DNA of 41,279 nucleotides from positions 1 to 41,279 of the forward strand of contig DXCN01000011.1 of assembly GCA_019115985.1 (NCBI GenBank). Reading direction: 5' to 3'. The notes beneath the pieces were generated by a model. That model did no database searches. It was not told the origin of the DNA and saw nothing but the letters and a program-made list of their open reading frames with translations. The translations under genes were made by a program, and so were the position numbers. Below, in pieces: positions 34,157 through 41,279 of this stretch (its first letter is position 1; every line of letters begins with the position of its first letter). This stretch comes from Candidatus Rothia avicola. Its GTDB lineage: Bacteria > Actinomycetota > Actinomycetes > Actinomycetales > Micrococcaceae.

Positions 34157-34810
34157 TTAGGCACCGGCTTTGCGGGCTCGGCGGGCCGAAAGTTCGTCGT
34201 GAACCTCGGTCTCTGCCTGGGCCTCTTGGGCGGTGCTTTCGCCGGGCAGCTCGCTCAGTGATACTTCGAGTTCGCGCCAGACGCGGCCGATAGCGATACC
34301 GAAGACGCCCTGGCCTGCCTGCACCAGGTCAATTACCTCAGATGCCGAGGTGCATTCGTAGACCGAAGCTCCGTCGGACATGAGGGTGATTCCGGCAAGG
34401 TCCTCAACGCCGCGGGAGCGCAGGTGGTCGACCGAGGTGCGAATCTGCTGCAGGGATACGCCGGTATCAAGCAGGCTCTTGACAATCTTGAGTACGAGCA
34501 CATCGCGGAAAGAGTAAAGACGCTGGGAGCCAGAACCCTGGGCCGAACGGACGGTGGGCTCCACCAGGTGGGTGCGGGCCCAGTAGTCGAGCTGGCGGTA
34601 GGTAATGCCCGCGGCCTTGCAAGCAGTGGGACCGCGGTAGCCCAGGTTCTCATCAACCAAAGAAACAGGGTCGTCAAAGAGGACACCCTGCTCACCCACC
34701 GGTGAGGTACGGGGCATGACATCTTCAAAGCCCAAGAGGGGCTGATCCATGGGGGCAGGTACGCCTCGCAGCGCAGCGGGGGCGCTAGGTTCACCGTTGT
34801 ACTGTGTCAC
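34157..34810 (-). CDS. MerR-family transcriptional regulator (Rv1830-like)
   Basis: This 217-residue protein has a MerR-type winged helix-turn-helix at about residues 60-130 (GPTACKAAGITYRQLDYWARTHLV, then RLYSFRDVLVLKIVKSLLDTGVSL). A C-terminal domain of unknown ligand follows. No Cys cluster for metal sensing is present. The start is a GTG at 34810 with AAGGAA upstream. Its place next to the FtsR-like gene, garA and gcvH corresponds to Rv1830 of M. tuberculosis. The Rv1829 nuclease-like gene that separates the two MerR genes there is absent here. Targets cannot be inferred. Confidence 0.85.
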   Translation of the reverse strand: MTQYNGEPSAPAALRGVPAPMDQPLLGFEDVMPRTSPVGEQGVLFDDPVSLVDENLGYRGPTACKAAGITYRQLDYWARTHLVEPTVRSAQGSGSQRLYSFRDVLVLKIVKSLLDTGVSLQQIRTSVDHLRSRGVEDLAGITLMSDGASVYECTSASEVIDLVQAGQGVFGIAIGRVWRELEVSLSELPGESTAQEAQAETEVHDELSARRARKAGA

Positions 34811-34977
34811 GGTTTGAGGTTCCTTCCCTTGAACTGATCATGGACTCTCTTATCCTACCTGCCCGGCAACCCTTTTGCCGGTTAATCGGTCAGCAGGGGC
34901 ACCGGCGTTTTAAGGTGGTTCTGGTCATTAAGACAGACCACGTTTCCCCGGTACCCCTTACACAAGGATAGGTGGGT

Positions 34978-35733
34978 TTAGTCGAAGCTGGGCATGCTTC
35001 CGGCCACTAGGGCCATGTGCAGGCGAAGCAGCAGCTGGGCAATATCACCGGCAAGTTCAGCAGCGCGGGCCTGGGACTCTTCGTCCTTACGCAGAGCCAG
35101 GGGCCCGACTGCGGTTTCTACCAGGTCGACTTCACGGTCGGCGGCGGCCCGGAAAGCTCGCAGGTGGCGCGGGTGCAGGCCGTGGGCGGTGAGCTGGTCA
35201 CTCACCCTGGTAACAGCCAGGTCGTACTGGTCGTACTCTTCTTTGTTGTCCGCCAGCAGGCCGTAGTTCATGAGCTCACGCAGCAGGGGCATATCGACCC
35301 CGGCTGCCTGGCCCAGCTCACGCAGGGTATAGGTGCGGGCCGGTTCCGCATCGGCTGCCGGGCGGGCGCTCGGCAGCTCTTCGGCCCCCGGCTGCGCGGA
35401 CGCATCCGCCCCGCTCCCCTGCCCCTGGGCCGGGTCGCTGCCGGGGGCGGGCGCTAGCCCCGCGTCGATGTCGGCCAGGCGCTGGCGGATTACCTTAAGC
35501 GGCAGGTACTGGTCGCGTTGCAGCTGTAGCACAAAACGCAGGCGCTCAATATCTTCTTCGGAGTACTTGCGGTAGCCGGTATTGGTACGCTGCGGGCTCA
35601 CTAGACCCTTATCTTCAAGAAAGCGAATCTTCGAGGCGCTAATGCCCTCAAATTCTCCTTCGAGGGCGCTGAGCACCTGACCGATGGTCTTATTTTTTGC
35701 CCCAGCAGTTTCAGCAGAGTGAGCCTGAGCCAT
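34978..35733 (-). CDS. ftsR: MerR-family regulator FtsR (Rv1828-like)
   Basis: The 251-residue protein begins with a MerR helix-turn-helix (about residues 15-80: TIGQVLSALEGEFEGISASKIRFLEDKGLVSPQR, seen in parts, then YRKYSEEDIERLRFVLQLQRDQYLPLKVIRQRL). An Ala/Gly/Pro-rich linker (about 95-130) and a C-terminal domain follow. It is the counterpart of Rv1828 and C. glutamicum FtsR, an activator of ftsZ. That link to division is known from the homologue and inferred here. Its ATG lies 2 bp after the garA stop, so they form one operon. A 7-bp hairpin (34863-34881) lies downstream without a T-run. Confidence 0.87.
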   Translation of the reverse strand: MAQAHSAETAGAKNKTIGQVLSALEGEFEGISASKIRFLEDKGLVSPQRTNTGYRKYSEEDIERLRFVLQLQRDQYLPLKVIRQRLADIDAGLAPAPGSDPAQGQGSGADASAQPGAEELPSARPAADAEPARTYTLRELGQAAGVDMPLLRELMNYGLLADNKEEYDQYDLAVTRVSDQLTAHGLHPRHLRAFRAAADREVDLVETAVGPLALRKDEESQARAAELAGDIAQLLLRLHMALVAGSMPSFD

Positions 35734-35735
35734 GG

Positions 35736-36176
35736 TTACTGCCCCTGGCCCTGGTAGAAGGCGAAGTGGAACTTGCCGATGTAGATTTCGTCGCCGTTGC
35801 GCAGGTAGGCCTCGTCCACGCGGTCCTTATTGACGTAGGTGCCGTTCAGGGAGTCAGCATCGGTCAGGATGAAGCTACCCGCGTTGGGGATGAAGAGGGC
35901 GTGACGGCGGGAGACGGTGACGTCGTCGAGGTAAATATCTGACTGGGGGCTTCGGCCTGCGATGATGGGCAGGTCAACACCGTTTTCGTCAGTTTCGGGG
36001 TTCAGGAGGAAGCGGGCTCCCTTGAACTGGCCGTCCAGACCAATCAGGACGGCCGACCCGGCGGGCAGAGTTGCCAGTAGGTCGCGTTCTTCGGTGGTGG
36101 GATTATGGGACTGGGATACGCCCAGGGCTACCATGGCGATGGTGCTTGTGGGCGGGTGTGCTTCATGCTGGGCCAT
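35736..36176 (-). CDS. garA: GarA/OdhI-like FHA-domain protein
   Basis: GarA/OdhI proteins bind and inhibit 2-oxoglutarate dehydrogenase and related enzymes, under Ser/Thr-kinase control. The 146-residue protein has a C-terminal FHA domain with the phosphothreonine-binding residues intact: AGRSPQSDIYLDD, VSRRHA, and DADSLNGTYVN. The N-terminal ETTS-type phosphorylation motif of GarA/OdhI is not seen; the nearest candidate is NPTTEERDLL (Thr27/28). About six residues appear inserted before the AGR motif. AAGGAC precedes the ATG at 36176. It is followed at 2 bp by ftsR. Confidence 0.85.
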   Translation of the reverse strand: MAQHEAHPPTSTIAMVALGVSQSHNPTTEERDLLATLPAGSAVLIGLDGQFKGARFLLNPETDENGVDLPIIAGRSPQSDIYLDDVTVSRRHALFIPNAGSFILTDADSLNGTYVNKDRVDEAYLRNGDEIYIGKFHFAFYQGQGQ

Positions 36177-36262
36177 ACGGTCTCGTCCTTATGTCTTCGG
36201 GCGGCGGGGCCTACGCCCGTACTGTGCCTGTGTTCTAAACGTTATGTGTGGTGTGGTGTAAG

Positions 36263-36297
36263 CGGTTCAAGGTCACGAAATGGTAAACAGTGAACCG
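36263..36297 (-). promoter_or_regulatory. Inverted repeat in the garA-ftsR promoter region
   Basis: Seven-base arms, CGGTTCA and TGAACCG, are separated by 21 bp about 90 bp upstream of garA. TTGAAC on the minus strand overlaps one arm and could be a -35, with CATAAC as a weak -10. Either a regulator site or a chance repeat. Confidence 0.3.
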
Positions 36298-36386
36298 TTC
36301 GTTTAATCTTAGCCACTTCGCCTCTATTCTGCCCGCTCCACGCCGTGTTCTCCCACCAAATTTTCCTGTTTTTACCTAGAGCAAAA

Positions 36387-36417
36387 GGGCCGCCTTTCCC
36401 TGCGAGAAAGACGGCCC
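36387..36417 (-). terminator. Terminator after gcvH
   Basis: A 12-bp stem with one mismatch (36387-36398 with 36406-36417) and a 7-nt loop is followed on the minus strand by TTTT. It ends the gcvH transcript and separates it from the garA promoter. Confidence 0.75.
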
Positions 36418-36453
36418 CTGCGCGGGCTCATAGCGTGGCACTGCTACCGGGTG

Positions 36454-36840
36454 TTAGGCGATTTCTGCCTCGTAGTCAGCTGCTGAGAGCAGGCCTTCGA
36501 TGTCTGCGGCGTCGTTGGGGCGAACCTCGATGAGCCAGCCCGCGCCGTAGGGGTCTGAGTTGACGGTTTCGGGGGCATCTGCCAGGTCTTCGTTGACGGC
36601 AACGACTTCACCGGCGATGGGAGCAAAGAGGTCTGAGACGCTCTTGGTGGATTCGATTTCGCCGAAGGTTGCTTCTGCGTCGATGGTTTCGCCTACCTCG
36701 GGCAAATCGACGTAGACGACGTCGCCCAGTTCGCTCTGTGCATGGTCGGTAACGCCGATGCGGACGGTACCATCAGCCGTGAGTTCGCTGACCCACTCGT
36801 GCTCTTTGGTGTACTTGAGTTCTGCAGGAACGTTGCTCAT
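36454..36840 (-). CDS. gcvH: Glycine cleavage system H protein
   Basis: The H protein carries the lipoyl-bound aminomethyl group between the P, T and L proteins of the glycine cleavage system. The 128-residue protein shows KYTKEHEWV at the start and the lipoylation site ESTKSVSD (Lys66) in [26 protein letters not shown] follows near the end. AAGGA precedes the ATG at 36840. gcvP and gcvT are not in the window. The gcvH-garA-MerR order matches Rv1826-Rv1828. A structured leader precedes the gene. Confidence 0.95.
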   Translation of the reverse strand: MSNVPAELKYTKEHEWVSELTADGTVRIGVTDHAQSELGDVVYVDLPEVGETIDAEATFGEIESTKSVSDLFAPIAGEVVAVNEDLADAPETVNSDPYGAGWLIEVRPNDAADIEGLLSAADYEAEIA

Positions 36841-36906
36841 CGGAGGTGTCCTTTTCTTTTGTGGGACTTCTGTGGGAGTGCCGATCGAGGTGCGTGAAAC
36901 TCGATG

Positions 36907-36952
36907 AGGTGAGCTCCGACGAGGGAGAAGGAGCTCTCACCTAACGATTATA
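36907..36952 (-). promoter_or_regulatory. gcvH promoter -10 and structured 5' leader
   Basis: TATAAT (36952-36947, minus strand) is a perfect -10. About 5 nt downstream, AGGTGAGAGCTCC (36942-36930) pairs with GGAGCTCACCT (36917-36907) around one bulged base and a 12-nt loop. A second stem, ATCGAG/CTCGAT, lies between it and the gene. The sequence lacks recognisable glycine riboswitch core elements, so it is not called as that riboswitch. Confidence 0.5.
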
Positions 36953-37019
36953 TGACACAGGGTACAGGTGCTGGTGGCGGGCACCACCGAAACGGCCCGG
37001 TTTTCTCTTAAATAAAGAA

Positions 37020-37068
37020 GGACGCCCCACCCCACTTCCCGGCGCCGGGAAAGCGGGGTGGGGCGTCC
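37020..37068 (-). terminator. Terminator after putA
   Basis: A perfect 14-bp stem (37020-37033 with 37055-37068) continues into a CTTCCC/GGGAAAG inner part with one bulge. A T-rich tail follows on the minus strand. It ends the putA transcript. Confidence 0.85.
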
Positions 37069-37081
37069 TGACCTAGACCTC

Positions 37082-40000
37082 TTAGATCACACCCTCAGAG
37101 AACTTGTAGGGGTTGCCAAAGCGGTGGGCGGTGATGGAGACTGCCTGCTCACGGACGAAGGGCAGCATCTCGATGCGGCCGGCTTCGGTGACAGGCTGGA
37201 AGTAGACCGCGATGTCGGGGCGGCCGTCGAGCGCCTCGTAGATGCCGGTGGCGTCGCTACCGATGTAGCGGATGCGGGCACCTTCGAAGGCGGTTCCCTC
37301 AAGCTGCTTTGAGGGGGTCTTTGCAATCTTGACCAGCGAAGCACGGTAGGCGGCGTCGCTCTGCTCAACCAGGGTGACGCCCGCACCGCGCAGGGCGCCG
37401 GCAACTGCTACCGGGATGCTCTGGCCGGTGGAGAACTCGATGGTGGCACCGGCTGCTACACCTGCCAGTAGGACACGCAGGGCGCGGTCGCGGTCGCCGT
37501 CCTCATCCAGACGCACCTGAACGGTGGTAGGCAGGTAGTGCAGGATATTGCGCTCAACGCCCAGCTGGCTGGGGTCGTGACCCACGCCGAACTCGGTGGC
37601 CCAGGCCTCGGCATCGGAGCTTGCCGCGCGGGCCAGCATGTCGAGGGAACCGTCGTTGGTAGCGGTGGGTTCGCGCAGGGCAGCCAGGATGGAGCGGACG
37701 CCCGCGTGTGAGGGAGCGGTGGTGGCGGTGGACTCTGCGGTTTCCCAGTTAGAGAGGGCGACCAGGTAGTTGGGACCACCGGCCTTGGTGCCGGAACCTA
37801 CGGTTGACTTCTTCCAGCCGCCGAAGGGCTGACGCTGCACGATAGCGCCGGTGATGCCGCGGTTGACATAGAGGTTACCTGCCTGGACCTTGGAGAGCCA
37901 GAGTTCCAGCTCGCCGGAGTCCAGGGAGTGCAGACCAGCGGTCAGACCGTAGTCGGTGGCGTTCTGCAGTTCGATAGCCTCTTCGAGGGTGGCAGCCTTC
38001 ATGACGCCCAGGATGGGGCCGAAGTACTCGGTCAGGTGGTATTCACTACCGGGCTTGACGCCTGCACGGACGCCGGGTGACCAGAGGCGGCCGGTCTCAT
38101 CGAGCTGTTCGGGCTTGATGATCCAGGTTTCGCCCTCGCCCAGGGTGGTCAGGCCTCGCTTGAGCTTGCCTTCGGGCTTCTCAATGACGGGGCCCATTTC
38201 TGATTCGATGTCCTGGGGGTGGGCAACGTGCAGGGATTTCACGGCGTCAACCAGCTGGTTGTAGAAGCGTTTGGACTCCCCCACGGAGCCAACCAGAATC
38301 ACTGTGGAGGCTGCCGAGCACTTCTGGCCCGCGTGGCCGAAGGCCGAGTAGACGACGTCCTTGACCGCCAGGTCGAGGTCGGCGTTGGGGGTGACGATGA
38401 TGGAGTTCTTGCCGGAGGTCTCGCCGAAGAGGGGCAGGTCCTTACGCCAGGATCGGAACATCTCGGCGGTCTCGTAGCCACCGGTCAGAATCAGGCGGTC
38501 AACGGCGGGGTGGGCAATCATCTTTGAACCGGCGTCGCGGTCGGTGACCTTGACCAGGCGCAGGGCCTCGCGGGGCACACCGGCTTCCCACAGCACTTCA
38601 GCAATGAGAGCGCCGATGCGGGCGGTGTTGGAGGCGGGCTTGAAAATAACCGCTGAACCCGCTGCCAGGGCTGAGATAACGCCACCGACGGGGATCGCGG
38701 TGGGGAAGTTCCAGGGCGGGATGACCAGGGTCAGCTTGACCGGACGATGCTGGGCGCCGTCTACTGAGTCGAGGCGCTCTGCCAGCATGGCGTAGTAGTA
38801 GGCAAAGTCAACGGCTTCTGAGACTTCAACGTCGCCCTGGTCCAGGGTCTTGCCGGCCTCGTGGGCCATGATTTCCATGAAGTCGCCGCGGCGTACTGCC
38901 AGGGCTACAGCTACCTTACGCAGAATCTCGGCACGCTCTGAAGCGGGGCGGGCACCCCAGGCCTCACCTGCTGCCACGGTCTCGGCAACCAGGGTTTCGG
39001 TCTCCTCGGCAGAGCTCAGCTCGTTGGCAGCCAGGGTTTCGATACCGATCTGGGTGGTCTTGGAACGCTCCAGGATGGCACGGCCCCACTCGCGGTTACC
39101 GGCCAGGGCGGGGTCGGTATCGGGGGTGTTTTCGAAGGTGCCGTCGGCGGGCTTGAAGACGTTCTCTTCGGTTTCTTCCAGACGGTTCTGGGTGCGTTGC
39201 GGGGGCTGGATCTCGTCGGTGACCTCGTTCAGGGAGCGCAGGAAGCGGTTCTTCTCGCGCTCGAAGAGGGCGGGTGAAGAGTCGAGGTCGAAGACGGCGC
39301 TCATGAAGTTCTCGCTTGAGGCGTTTTCTTCCAGACGGCGAACCAGGTAGGAGATTGCAACGTCAAATTCTTCGGGGCGCACTACGGGGGTGTAGAGCAG
39401 CAGGTGGCCCACACGCTGGCGAATGACCTCGGCCTGCTGGGAGGCCATGCCGATGAGCATTTCGAACTCGATGTCCTTTTCAACACCGCGGTCTTCGGCC
39501 AGTAGCAGGGCGAAGGCGACGTCGAAGAGGTTGTGGCCAGCAACGCCCAGGCGGATGTTCTTGGTGTGCTCGGGCTGCAGGGCGTAGTTGAGGATGCGCT
39601 TGTAGTTGGTATCTGAGTCCTGCTTGGAGTCGCAGGTGGTCAGGGGCCAACCGTGCACAGCGGCTTCAACCTTTTCCATAGAGAGGTTGGCACCCTTAAC
39701 CAGGCGGACCTTAATACGGGCACCGCCGGCCTCAACACGCTTAGCTGCCCATTCCTGTAGGCGCTGCATCGCGGCCAGGGTGTCGGGCAGGTAGGCCTGG
39801 AGCACGATACCGGCTTCAAGGTTCTTGAGCTGGGGCTGGTCAAGGATCTTGGTGAAGACCTCGATGGTCATATCGAGGTCCTTGTACTCTTCCATGTCCA
39901 GGTTGATGAACTTCTGGGCGGGAGAGTTAGCGGCCAGCTCGTAGAGGGGGGTGAGGCGGCGGACGGCTTCGTCCACGACTTCTTCGAAGGCCCAGTGGGA

Positions 40001-40567
40001 GTGGGGGCCAGAAACAGAGGACACCTTAATGGAGACGTAGTCGACATCGTCGCGGGCCAGCAGACGCTTGGTTTCGGTCAGGCGGCGCTCTGCTTCGCGG
40101 TCACCGAGTACGGCTTCGCCCAGCAGGTTGATGTTGAGCTTGTTGCCGGTTGAGGTGAGGTGCTTGATGGCGGGGCCCAGCTTTTCATCGCGGGCATCGA
40201 CAATCAGGTGGCCGACCATCTGACGCAGGACGGTGCGGGCGATCGGCACGGTGGGCCAGGAAGCCTTAGCGGCCAGCTTACCCCCCAGGCCTACGGCGCT
40301 TTTCATGTACCAGGGCAGGAAGGAGGGGGCGATGGGGGCGATACGGCCCAGGTTCTTACCGGCAACGGCCTGGTCTTCGGGGCGTACCACGCCGTCGACA
40401 AAGCCGACGGTAAATTCAAGGCCGTTGGGATCCTTCAGGACGCCTGCTAGCTTCTCTGCTGCGGGGTCAGCGGGGATGTTCTGGGCTGCTTTGACCCAGT
40501 CGGCAACGAGCTGGACGGCCTGGTCAGCTAGCTGCTGGTGGTGGGTATCGCTAAAAGGCTGTGCCAA
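37082..40567 (-). CDS. putA: Bifunctional proline dehydrogenase / L-glutamate-gamma-semialdehyde dehydrogenase PutA
   Basis: PutA oxidises proline to glutamate in two steps. The N-terminal FAD proline dehydrogenase barrel spans about residues 90-410, with VRLVKGANLSMEK, GVAGHNLFDVAFAL and the late substrate-binding segment QRVGHLLLYTPVVRPEEF. The aldehyde dehydrogenase domain follows from about residue 500: VIPPWNFPTAIP, FGETSGKNSII, and catalytic Cys750 in GHAGQKCSAAS. A further C-terminal domain of about 170 residues completes 1161 residues. No N-terminal ribbon-helix-helix repressor domain is present. The start is a TTG at 40567 with AGGAGG 8 nt upstream. A LysR gene diverges from it. Confidence 0.95.
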   Translation of the reverse strand: MAQPFSDTHHQQLADQAVQLVADWVKAAQNIPADPAAEKLAGVLKDPNGLEFTVGFVDGVVRPEDQAVAGKNLGRIAPIAPSFLPWYMKSAVGLGGKLAAKASWPTVPIARTVLRQMVGHLIVDARDEKLGPAIKHLTSTGNKLNINLLGEAVLGDREAERRLTETKRLLARDDVDYVSIKVSSVSGPHSHWAFEEVVDEAVRRLTPLYELAANSPAQKFINLDMEEYKDLDMTIEVFTKILDQPQLKNLEAGIVLQAYLPDTLAAMQRLQEWAAKRVEAGGARIKVRLVKGANLSMEKVEAAVHGWPLTTCDSKQDSDTNYKRILNYALQPEHTKNIRLGVAGHNLFDVAFALLLAEDRGVEKDIEFEMLIGMASQQAEVIRQRVGHLLLYTPVVRPEEFDVAISYLVRRLEENASSENFMSAVFDLDSSPALFEREKNRFLRSLNEVTDEIQPPQRTQNRLEETEENVFKPADGTFENTPDTDPALAGNREWGRAILERSKTTQIGIETLAANELSSAEETETLVAETVAAGEAWGARPASERAEILRKVAVALAVRRGDFMEIMAHEAGKTLDQGDVEVSEAVDFAYYYAMLAERLDSVDGAQHRPVKLTLVIPPWNFPTAIPVGGVISALAAGSAVIFKPASNTARIGALIAEVLWEAGVPREALRLVKVTDRDAGSKMIAHPAVDRLILTGGYETAEMFRSWRKDLPLFGETSGKNSIIVTPNADLDLAVKDVVYSAFGHAGQKCSAASTVILVGSVGESKRFYNQLVDAVKSLHVAHPQDIESEMGPVIEKPEGKLKRGLTTLGEGETWIIKPEQLDETGRLWSPGVRAGVKPGSEYHLTEYFGPILGVMKAATLEEAIELQNATDYGLTAGLHSLDSGELELWLSKVQAGNLYVNRGITGAIVQRQPFGGWKKSTVGSGTKAGGPNYLVALSNWETAESTATTAPSHAGVRSILAALREPTATNDGSLDMLARAASSDAEAWATEFGVGHDPSQLGVERNILHYLPTTVQVRLDEDGDRDRALRVLLAGVAAGATIEFSTGQSIPVAVAGALRGAGVTLVEQSDAAYRASLVKIAKTPSKQLEGTAFEGARIRYIGSDATGIYEALDGRPDIAVYFQPVTEAGRIEMLPFVREQAVSITAHRFGNPYKFSEGVI

Positions 40568-40744
40568 GGGTGGTACCTCCTGCTAGCCCGCACGAGGGCG
40601 GGGTGAACTTGTTGCTTGTTATCCATTCCACCATCTTTGGGTGCAAGTTACACTATTAGAAAAAATGAATATTATTTAGGCAGTACGTTTAGTTCTGCTA
40701 ATCTGTATTAGTGACGCCATTCACCCCTTCCTAAGGAGTGCCCC
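40568..40744. promoter_or_regulatory. putA/lysR divergent promoter region with CTAAT-N4-ATTAG
   Basis: This AT-rich 177-bp region separates putA from the LysR gene. It carries a perfect inverted repeat, CTAAT-CTGT-ATTAG (40698-40711), and a further CTATTAG near 40653. LysR regulators typically bind such short interrupted palindromes between divergent genes. AAGGAG for the LysR gene is at the right edge. The regulatory link is inferred. Confidence 0.5.
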
Positions 40745-41279
40745 ATGTACGATTTGCGCCGCCTGGCCATGCTGCTTGAGATTCACGAGCGCGGCACACT
40801 CGCCGCGACCGCCAAAGCCCTACACCTGACGTCCTCTGCTATTTCCCAGCAGATCACCACCCTAGAAAAAGAGGTGGGCACTCCCCTACTGCGTAAGGTG
40901 GGGCGCCGGGTGGAGCTGACCACCGAGGCCCTAATTCTGGTGGAGAGCACCCGCAATATTTTGAAGGAGCTGGACGCCGCCCGCACCCGCATCACCCTGC
41001 TGGAGGGGGTACCTGCTGGTCAGGTGAGGCTGGCGATTTTCCAGTCGGCTGCCAAAGCACTTTTGCCAGGTGCCCTGTCCCATCTGGCAGAGCACGCCCC
41101 GCAGGTACAGCTGCATGTGGTGCAGATTGACCCCGAAACCGGCCTCTCTCTAACCCGCAGCCGGGAGTTTGACCTCGTGATTGCGGAGTCCTACCCCCAC
41201 CATTACATTCCCGAGTACTCCGAGCTCACCTCTGAGCTCTTGACTGAGGACGCCCTCAACCTAGTGGTTGCCGCCGATT
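40745..41279 (+). CDS. LysR-family transcriptional regulator, N-terminal part
   Basis: The gene runs off the right edge, and 178 codons are present. Residues 1-60 form a typical LysR helix-turn-helix (YDLRRLAMLLEIHERGTLAA, then ALHLTSSAISQQITTLEKEVG). The effector-binding domain begins near residue 90 (GQVRLAIFQSAAK). The ATG at 40745 has AAGGAG 7 nt upstream. It diverges from putA, so it may control proline catabolism. This is inference; LysR proteins often regulate the neighbouring gene but not always. The effector is unknown. Confidence 0.9.
   Translation, partial: MYDLRRLAMLLEIHERGTLAATAKALHLTSSAISQQITTLEKEVGTPLLRKVGRRVELTTEALILVESTRNILKELDAARTRITLLEGVPAGQVRLAIFQSAAKALLPGALSHLAEHAPQVQLHVVQIDPETGLSLTRSREFDLVIAESYPHHYIPEYSELTSELLTEDALNLVVAAD

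Noticed and set aside
36841-36960. Glycine riboswitch upstream of gcvH
   Set aside because: The leader is structured but the conserved glycine aptamer core sequences are not present.
1-41279. CRISPR arrays, insertion sequences, prophage, tRNA or rRNA genes
   Set aside because: No regularly spaced repeats, transposase or integrase motifs, or RNA-gene signatures were seen on either strand.

Overview
This window looks like chromosomal core DNA of a high-GC actinobacterium of the Micrococcaceae, most likely a Rothia. The evidence is a complete actinobacterial-type dcw (division and cell wall) cluster, a mycothione reductase (mycothiol is an actinobacterial thiol), GTG/TTG starts, about 60% GC, and two gene neighbourhoods that match Mycobacterium tuberculosis blocks (idsA2/Rv2175c/pknL/aroG/Rv2182c/fadD15 and gcvH/garA/Rv1828/Rv1830). 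The genus is an inference from gene content. No transposase, prophage, CRISPR array, rRNA or tRNA gene was seen.

Region 1 (1-13573, minus strand) is the dcw operon, read right to left: mraZ, rsmH, ftsL, ftsI, murE, murF, mraY, murD, ftsW, murG and the 5' end of murC. Together they make the lipid-linked peptidoglycan precursor and the septal synthase. Several genes overlap by 1-4 bp. The promoter region carries three GTGG repeats with a 10-bp period, the expected MraZ operator. Region 2 (13722-18977) holds a DUF3040 membrane protein, DNA polymerase IV with a LexA-like box at its start, a polyprenyl diphosphate synthase, and the divergent pair Rv2175c-like DNA-binding protein / PknL-like Ser/Thr kinase.

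Region 3 (18921-25205) has a class II DAHP synthase preceded by a probable aromatic leader peptide and alternative hairpins, a PlsC-type acyltransferase, a long-chain acyl-CoA ligase with an unusual 11-residue-repeat tail, and mycothione reductase. Region 4 (25353-28964) is an efeUOB iron-uptake operon behind a DtxR/IdeR-type iron box. By eye it is less GC-rich than its flanks. Region 5 (28961-34156) has a small membrane protein, pyruvate carboxylase, and a divergent orphan ParA-like ATPase followed by a run of small hairpins.

Region 6 (34157-37068) is a signalling block: two MerR regulators (one FtsR-like), a GarA-like FHA protein and glycine cleavage H protein, the last with a structured 5' leader. 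Region 7 (37020-41279) is bifunctional PutA, from a TTG start, diverging from a truncated LysR regulator. Convergent gene pairs are mostly separated by strong hairpins.

The genes are mostly conserved housekeeping functions. The most interesting signals are at the DNA/RNA level: the aroG leader, a decamer (GCGGACGCCC) that recurs in different reading frames and as an inverted pair in a terminator, the hairpin cluster after parA, and the FadD tail.
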